Source: Oopsacas minuta (lineage: Eukaryota > Porifera > Hexactinellida > Lyssacinosida > Leucopsacidae). From it: a DNA stretch of 64,000 bases. Shown here piece after piece: positions 57,901-64,000 of this stretch. Within the stretch, counting starts at the first letter, position 1, and each line of letters starts with the position of its first letter. The translations under genes were made by a program, and so were the position numbers. The notes below the pieces were generated by a model. The model worked only from the letters and a program-made list of their open reading frames with translations, was not told where the DNA came from and searched no databases. The stretch covers positions 38,682 to 102,681 of the forward strand of contig JAKMXF010000305.1 in the NCBI GenBank assembly GCA_024704765.1, read 5' to 3'.

Positions 57901-60900
57901 ATAAATACAAAATATTGGGACATTGAGACCCTTTGAATCTTATTACATCCATAATATAATACTAATCATTTTTGGAAGATCTTTGCATCGGGATTTAATT
58001 ATTGCCAAAATCTTCCAGAATGGCAATTACACGATCAAAGTTTCGTATCATTGACTTATAAATAATGCGTATAGTTGGATACGAGGATTATATGTGTTCG
58101 ACCATGACATAGAAATGTGATATCTCGCATGTTGATCTTATCATTTATAGAGCATAAGCTGTTTTTTAACCTTTTTGGTTTCTCCTTTTCTCGGATAGCG
58201 CTAGGTCTCTGATAGTTTATAAACAAGAATCAATCACCGAAAGCAAATGTTCAATATGTATTTTTTGCCCTTGTGCACCTTGTTTAACATTAATGCTCGT
58301 TTTGTCCCCAATGGTAAGACTTTGAAGATCGGCACTGAATTTGTTGTTTGTTGCAATTACTTTACATAGGTGCGTCGATTCGAAATCTTTATTTGGGGGT
58401 GGGCAAGTTATGTTTATGTCTATTATCTTAGGGTTCCTGCGGCTGTCTGGACCCACCAAGGTTTACTGTTCTGAAACTGGATTTTGGTGAAATTTACTTA
58501 GAAGTTACCGCAATTTCGCTTGGTAGACCCAAGGTCTCATTTAGTTTCCTATAACTTCGCATCCATGCTGTCTACTCCTGGATTTATGTAAGCGTAAAGA
58601 TTTCGCCTACCCTAATAATCGAAATTTTGGGCGGTCAAGTCGGAAAATTACGCCCAATTTGCATTATTGTGAATCTAATTCAAGCCACATAGACGTAGCA
58701 TCTGGTCCTCCTGTCCCTCTCATTGCAGCCCAAATTTGACCAGACCATATGTTCATCCGCTCAATGTTCCTGAAACAAGTTTAAGTCCACGGGAGGTAAG
58801 AGGGGCTTAGTCCAACACTTAGAATAAGTTTCCCCTGAGATGACTACTCTATTTTCCCTAATTAGCGTCGGAAATTGAATATTCCTCGGGGACTAGAAAT
58901 GCCGAACTGATACTGTTTTTGGCAAATCTTGGTGGGGCATTTGCATCGAACATGCCCGAAAATCGGAACTTTCCTCACCAACGGGCCAGTTGGCACTTTC
59001 TACCTTTGATAATTTGACATTTTACGGCATAATACCCACGGATAAAATATGGGCACCTTCCCGCATCTTTAGGGAAAAACTATATAGACCTTTCTGAAAT
59101 ATACTCAGAATTTCTAATGTTTCACTAGTCTGATATCTCTAATACCCTGCAACATCTATACAACTAAAACTGTATTAATCTGTATGTATGTGTATGTATA
59201 TATGTTTATGTGTTCGGAATTGTTTGAGATTCTGGAAGACCCCCAGACCTGATTTTTGGTACACGGGGGTATTTTGGGCCTGTATCGGAGAAGTTCCAGT
59301 CTTTGAAGAAATTCACAATTATGACGAAATTATTACGTAACTGTTATAACCTTGAAATTTACATCACAGATACCCCTCAACATTATGAATGTCCTGACTT
59401 CATGATTTTGACCTAATGCAATCTCAGTATGGGACGATTACGTCACCATAACTCATCAAAAATATCAAAATTTGATGAATTTTGAATTTTTGAGAATTTC
59501 ATAATACTCGAGGCATAAAGTTCCAAGATTACTAACCTAAAACGACTTCGCAGCTCCAGTATAATCACAGAAGTCTATTAAATGAACTTTCAATTGACCA
59601 TGAATAATTTTATATCAAAATTTCCACAAAAAATTGCCTTGAGACACGTAGTGGCCAAAATCATCAAAATGTACGTGTTCAATACTTAAGCTAACCTGAG
59701 CACCTAAGCTGTCTAGCATGCGGACCCGCTAGCACCTTTGACCTCGGATATGACTTACTGCCAAGGAAATTATGATTGGTATATGCTACCCGAAATATTT
59801 CTGATCCGAAAATTTGTTCTGTACAATTTTTGAAATATAGACTGATCCATTTATAAGAATAGTAATAACCTGGTCCAATTCTATCTTCAATACTACAATG
59901 TTATCATGAGCGAGATATACTTTCATTGATTTACAAAAAATTTGTCACCCGGGAAAATTGTTCTCAGAGGACCATAATTCTTGTGGTCTGCTTTAGAATT
60001 TTGGAGCCCCTATAGTTTTATCTTTATCTACTTAGTAAATACGAGCAAGCTTCGCTTTGTTGGGCTGTTCCGATCGCGAACCTTCGTGTCCACGGGTGGC
60101 ACTCTTCTGGTGTTCTTGTATTCTTATTGATATATGAGTCCGTTCAAACGTTGCGTGACACAAATTACATTAATATTGACACCCTTCCCTGTGTCACTCA
60201 TTTGGACCGTTTTATAATAAAAAGGGTTGTCACATTTTGCATACCACCCCCCTTTGTAGCGTTACGTAAGGTCAGAACAACTTTATTATACATAGTATAG
60301 ATATAGAATATACCCAGCACATATAAAGCATTAAACGACCCAAAGGCACAGTTTCTATAGACCACAATAATTGATCATTCACTCTAGTGTATATAGTTCG
60401 TAGACTTTTGCGAGAGTGGTAATTATTTACCTTTGTTTCACATTTGTCCTTAGCTATTTTTCGCCATTTTGAACGCTTTATCTCGGCAGGATTTTATAAT
60501 CCAAAAGTTATTCGGTTATATGGCCACTTATAAGACCCTCATTTGATCAGTTGATTCTTAAATTCCTGATGTCAATATAATATTAGTATTACCATTTATG
60601 GGAAGGTGTTATAACCGTATAAGTCACGTTCCATAATTATTTTCGGTTTATATCAATTTCGCCGTTGGACACCTTAAATATGACTTACTATACGACAATA
60701 ATAAACTTTACGAGTTTTCTTCCGTGTAATATAGAAGTCCCTTTTCCAACATTGGACCAAGATTTCATGGAATTTACACACCCGGACCATTATGAATTGG
60801 ATATTCCCCTGCCCATTATATCATGAATTTAGGCGATTGGCCAATTATCTGAGAATTTTGTTGGACTTTGGGCTCTATTAGGATTATAGCTCAGGGCAAT

Positions 60901-63900
60901 TCTCTGGTTATTTTGCTTTCGTGAGATGTTCTCCGGATGCCAGATTATCGCCTAATTATTGGGATTTCTTGAGCTAAGTCTGGTTGTGGAAGGAACTTTT
61001 CCCAATTTATTTCATTATCAAGCTTTCTGTTGCTAGCAGGCATTAACTCCCCAAAAGCTCACCTTTATCATTTTGATGCTTACTATCTATTATATAGTAT
61101 GTCGATTGTTTTTTTCTCCGGAATTGATTGAGGAACTGGAAAGAACTATAAACTTGGTATTTGGCATGTGTGTGGAATGTGATAAATTTAGGAACAGGTT
61201 TTGGGATCTCAGCGATATCTCGAAAATACCCTAAGATAGGTGTCAAAATGTATAGACCTATAGGATTCGAGAGTTTACCAATTGTGGTAATCATATGATA
61301 TAGACTCTAACCCAGTCCAATTTCGATGAAATGGTTCAAATTCCAATTTGTTAAACCTGTAACTATGATTTATTTAATCTGAAATTACACAATTAGTAGC
61401 TAAAGTAACCACCACTATATAGTTTCCAATATGTACATACTTAATAAATAATATTTTGTAATTTATTTAATATGCCAATGGTATAAATATGTAACTATGT
61501 GTATTATTGTTAATTTATTGACCAATTTACCATTAAGTATATATAGATCAAAAACAAGATCATTTAATTAATTATTCCGCGGATATTCAATGAAATGTAC
61601 TGGAATACACATGTAAGCTTGTTAATTATATTTCAATGAGTATTGTTGTCATATTATTACATTAGAGAAAGATTTAAATTATTGATAATTTATTTATATT
61701 TAAAGAACGTTTTGACCGGTTGGACCCAGTACACCCGATTTAAGTCTTTAGCTGTAGTGGCCATGAATTATAGAGAAAATTGTTCCCCTGTCCAAACCTG
61801 CAACTGAATATCAGTAATCATTATTCAGTTCTTCAAATTGATTATTATCAGTGGTATTCGGTTGAATCAAGGGCTACTAGAATGCATGTACGCGACAAAG
61901 CCATACCACGGTGAGTAATGCATACACTAAACATTGATTTAACATAATTTCTGTATTACTTACTGGCATTACTACAGTTAGTACGAACTCCGGATAAAAT
62001 GAACAAATTATTACCGCTTGTTGGAGTTCGTATTAATTAGGCTACTCGGTGTATGTAGACATACCGAAATTATGTGAAGAATGTACTTTAAGAGTTAGAG
62101 AATGTGGTTAAAAAGTTTCCACATTGGCCACAGTTTTAAGGAACAGATATTTGACACTCCCTTCCCTATATCCCCATAGTCACTAAATCTTTGCTTTTAT
62201 TCTACGAAAATGAAATACACTAATTGTGAATTTATCAGTTTTCGTGTGGTTATCAACATCGAGACATCAACCAAAAAATATTAACTCATACTTTTAAGGA
62301 CATAAGAATGTATGCTAACATTGTTGCATCAAATTTAACACAGTTGTTATCTAAGTGCTTGGCGGGCGCATAAAGTGCCAGTTCAGCAGCCATAAAGCAC
62401 ATAAAGTGCCGAACGCTAGATTGAAATTAGTATAGGATTAATAGATTAGGGCAAAAGTGCCATCCCAACAGTACCCGTGCAGTAAGTGTCGAGCCAGAAT
62501 TTACTGGGTTAACCCTTTGTGGCGCATAATTATCAGAGTTCGTAGAATATCTCATCAAAATGAGTATGATTTTTGTATATAGGTATTAAAGAAATGATTT
62601 ATTTGCATAAAAACAACTTGATATTTTGAAAATCACATCCTATAATTTTACCCTTAGATGTCACTGACTCCCTCATACGTAAACTAGACCCTAATCAGAA
62701 ACAAATGTTTTGTTCTGCATTGACAATCAACTTCCTTCTGTATATACTAGTCCAATGCCTTTGGCTGAATTCAGTAGCGCCTTGCAATAAGTGACTGGGG
62801 CCCACAAAATATTCTCCAACCTCCGACATAATTACTCCAAGAGACCTTGAAGAGGTCAACTTTCTTGGCTAATTGCTAATCAAACGTTATTTCTTGCGAT
62901 TGGTTTGGAGCCTGGACTTTATTGATTGGCTACAGCGCCCACATACTCACATCCAGAACTTTTTGCCTACCAGATTGTATTTGTGCACCACAGATTTCAA
63001 GGCCACACAAAGCCACTGACTGAAATGATTAGTTCTGATCATACTACTGCAATCAAATAACTAATTTCCTAAATAAATAGATTCCTACTTATAATCTATA
63101 CATGGTAAAATTTTGAATGTTTATAAAGAAAAGTTGATTATTCCAGGGCCATGTTTCACAGTGTTTTTGGTACTTTCAATGATACAAATGTAATACAATA
63201 TTTAGACAATTGTTGTAGTATCGTACATCTTGTATAAAGATAAACGAACTATGTATACAATCATACATAATTGTTCTGCCCATTCACTACATAATTTATG
63301 TTATTTAATTGTTAAAGAAATTTGTATTAGATAAACCAATTGTAAAATTGTTCAATTTTGAAGATGTAGTAACAATATTTACATCTCTTTGTAAAGTATT
63401 GTCCACACCTATACTAAACCATGAAATTTCAGAAAGTTTGCATTACTTGAAAGCTATGCAAGGGGGAAGTAATTGATGAGCAAAGTGTTTTTATTATTGA
63501 AACCGCAGAAAAGTATAGTAATGTAAAGTATGGGCCTACATATAAGGCTCAATCCCCATTTGGGAGATATTTACAACTCTATGTACAGACAGCTACAAAT
63601 ATATTACAATAGATACAGACTATTCTTTACTAATACTCTTTTCTTTTCTTCTATACTAGAGTATGTATTTATATATTATATGCCAATACTTGCATTATGG
63701 AGTAATTTGATGTTTTATATTTATGTAAGTGATCCATTAAAACTTAGAAATCAGTCAGAGAATTGGAATACAATTGTAAACCTGCTATTTTGAAATCAGC
63801 TAATAATTTAAAACCAGGAAATTTTATCAGAAGATTTATCCAAATATAATAGGGAGAGTGTCAGCTTGGGTTAATCGTAACAATAAAATTATTCCCTATG

Positions 63901-64000
63901 CGAAAACCAAAGCGAGCTATCCTTGACACTCATGAATGTCAAGAAGTTTAGAATATGGAAGATAAGTAGAAGTAGTTATGTATATCGTTCGGACTTATCT
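57901..64000. other. Intron or downstream sequence, little recognised
   Basis: Minus-strand 58459-58217 has protein-like composition (RRNPKIIDINITCPPPNKDF), but its family is unknown. At 59165-59290 a TGTATGTATGTGTATGTA tract is followed by GTTCGGAATTGTTTGAGA, and at 60045-60110 there is a CTTCGCTTTG block; both look like dispersed-repeat parts. At 61990-62036 a 10-bp hairpin TACGAACTCC/GGAGTTCGTA occurs, and CATAAAGTGCC recurs at 62369 and 62399. The final LATS exon was sought here and not found. Confidence 0.35.

Noticed and set aside
58217-58459. Minus-strand ORF with IIDINITCPPPN
   Set aside because: It faintly recalls a LINE endonuclease-like IIDVTVPxE motif, but the context does not continue into a retroelement, so no feature was called.
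59165-59215. TGTATG-rich tract
   Set aside because: A simple microsatellite-like stretch, reported only as part of the repeat-like region.
1-64000. CRISPR arrays, operons, rRNA, tRNA
   Set aside because: The window is eukaryotic. No regularly spaced direct repeats, rRNA or convincing tRNA cloverleaf were seen by eye; a tRNA scan was not possible.

Overview
The window looks like eukaryotic nuclear DNA from an arthropod: AT-rich, interrupted coding, GT-AG introns and many Tc1/mariner-type transposons. A copepod such as a sea louse would fit, but that is inference and no species marker was recognised. One cellular gene is supported, a plus-strand large tumour suppressor (LATS/Warts) kinase of the Hippo pathway. 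Five exons were found (6463-6650, 18176-18584, 28188-28510, 45791-46001, 54693-54916). They join in phase (2, 0, 2, 0, then open in phase 2) and encode about 451 residues: a PPPY motif, the MOB1-binding helical region, and the kinase domain through subdomain IX or so. The UBA/N-terminal part and the C-terminal tail with the hydrophobic motif are not visible and probably lie outside both edges. The introns seen are about 11.5, 9.6, 17.3 and 8.7 kb, and more than 9 kb follows the last exon.

Nearly everything else recognisable is transposon debris in those introns. From left to right: the tail of an unknown repeat ORF broken by one stop codon (2-301); a 3.1-kb RAG1/Transib-type element (2840-5920) with CACAGTG termini and a perfect 5-bp target duplication; a foldback element (9733-10443); a Tc1 (15140-16466); a DD37D mariner (16655-17966); an old DD34D mariner (20932-about 22000); a second DD34D mariner carrying a hAT fragment (23179-24707); a pogo/Tigger-like MITE containing a Tc1 (26222-28010); a mariner (32079-33400); a Tc1 with a mutated catalytic Glu (34433-35779); a truncated Tc1 that itself contains a nearly intact different Tc1 (38606-about 41043); a second, inverted and almost identical copy of the first DD37D mariner (41427-42737); two further DD37D mariners (48082-49386 and 49828-51136); a THAP/P-element transposase relic (52552-54052); and small MITEs (for example 56945-57191).

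No transposase here is intact: each shows stops, frameshifts or lost catalytic residues. The best candidate for an undescribed system is the RAG1/Transib element. Its ends, target duplication and the catalytic-region motifs of its decayed ORF all agree. The rest of the window (302-2834, 42738-45790 and 57931-64000 in particular) holds little that can be recognised by eye.
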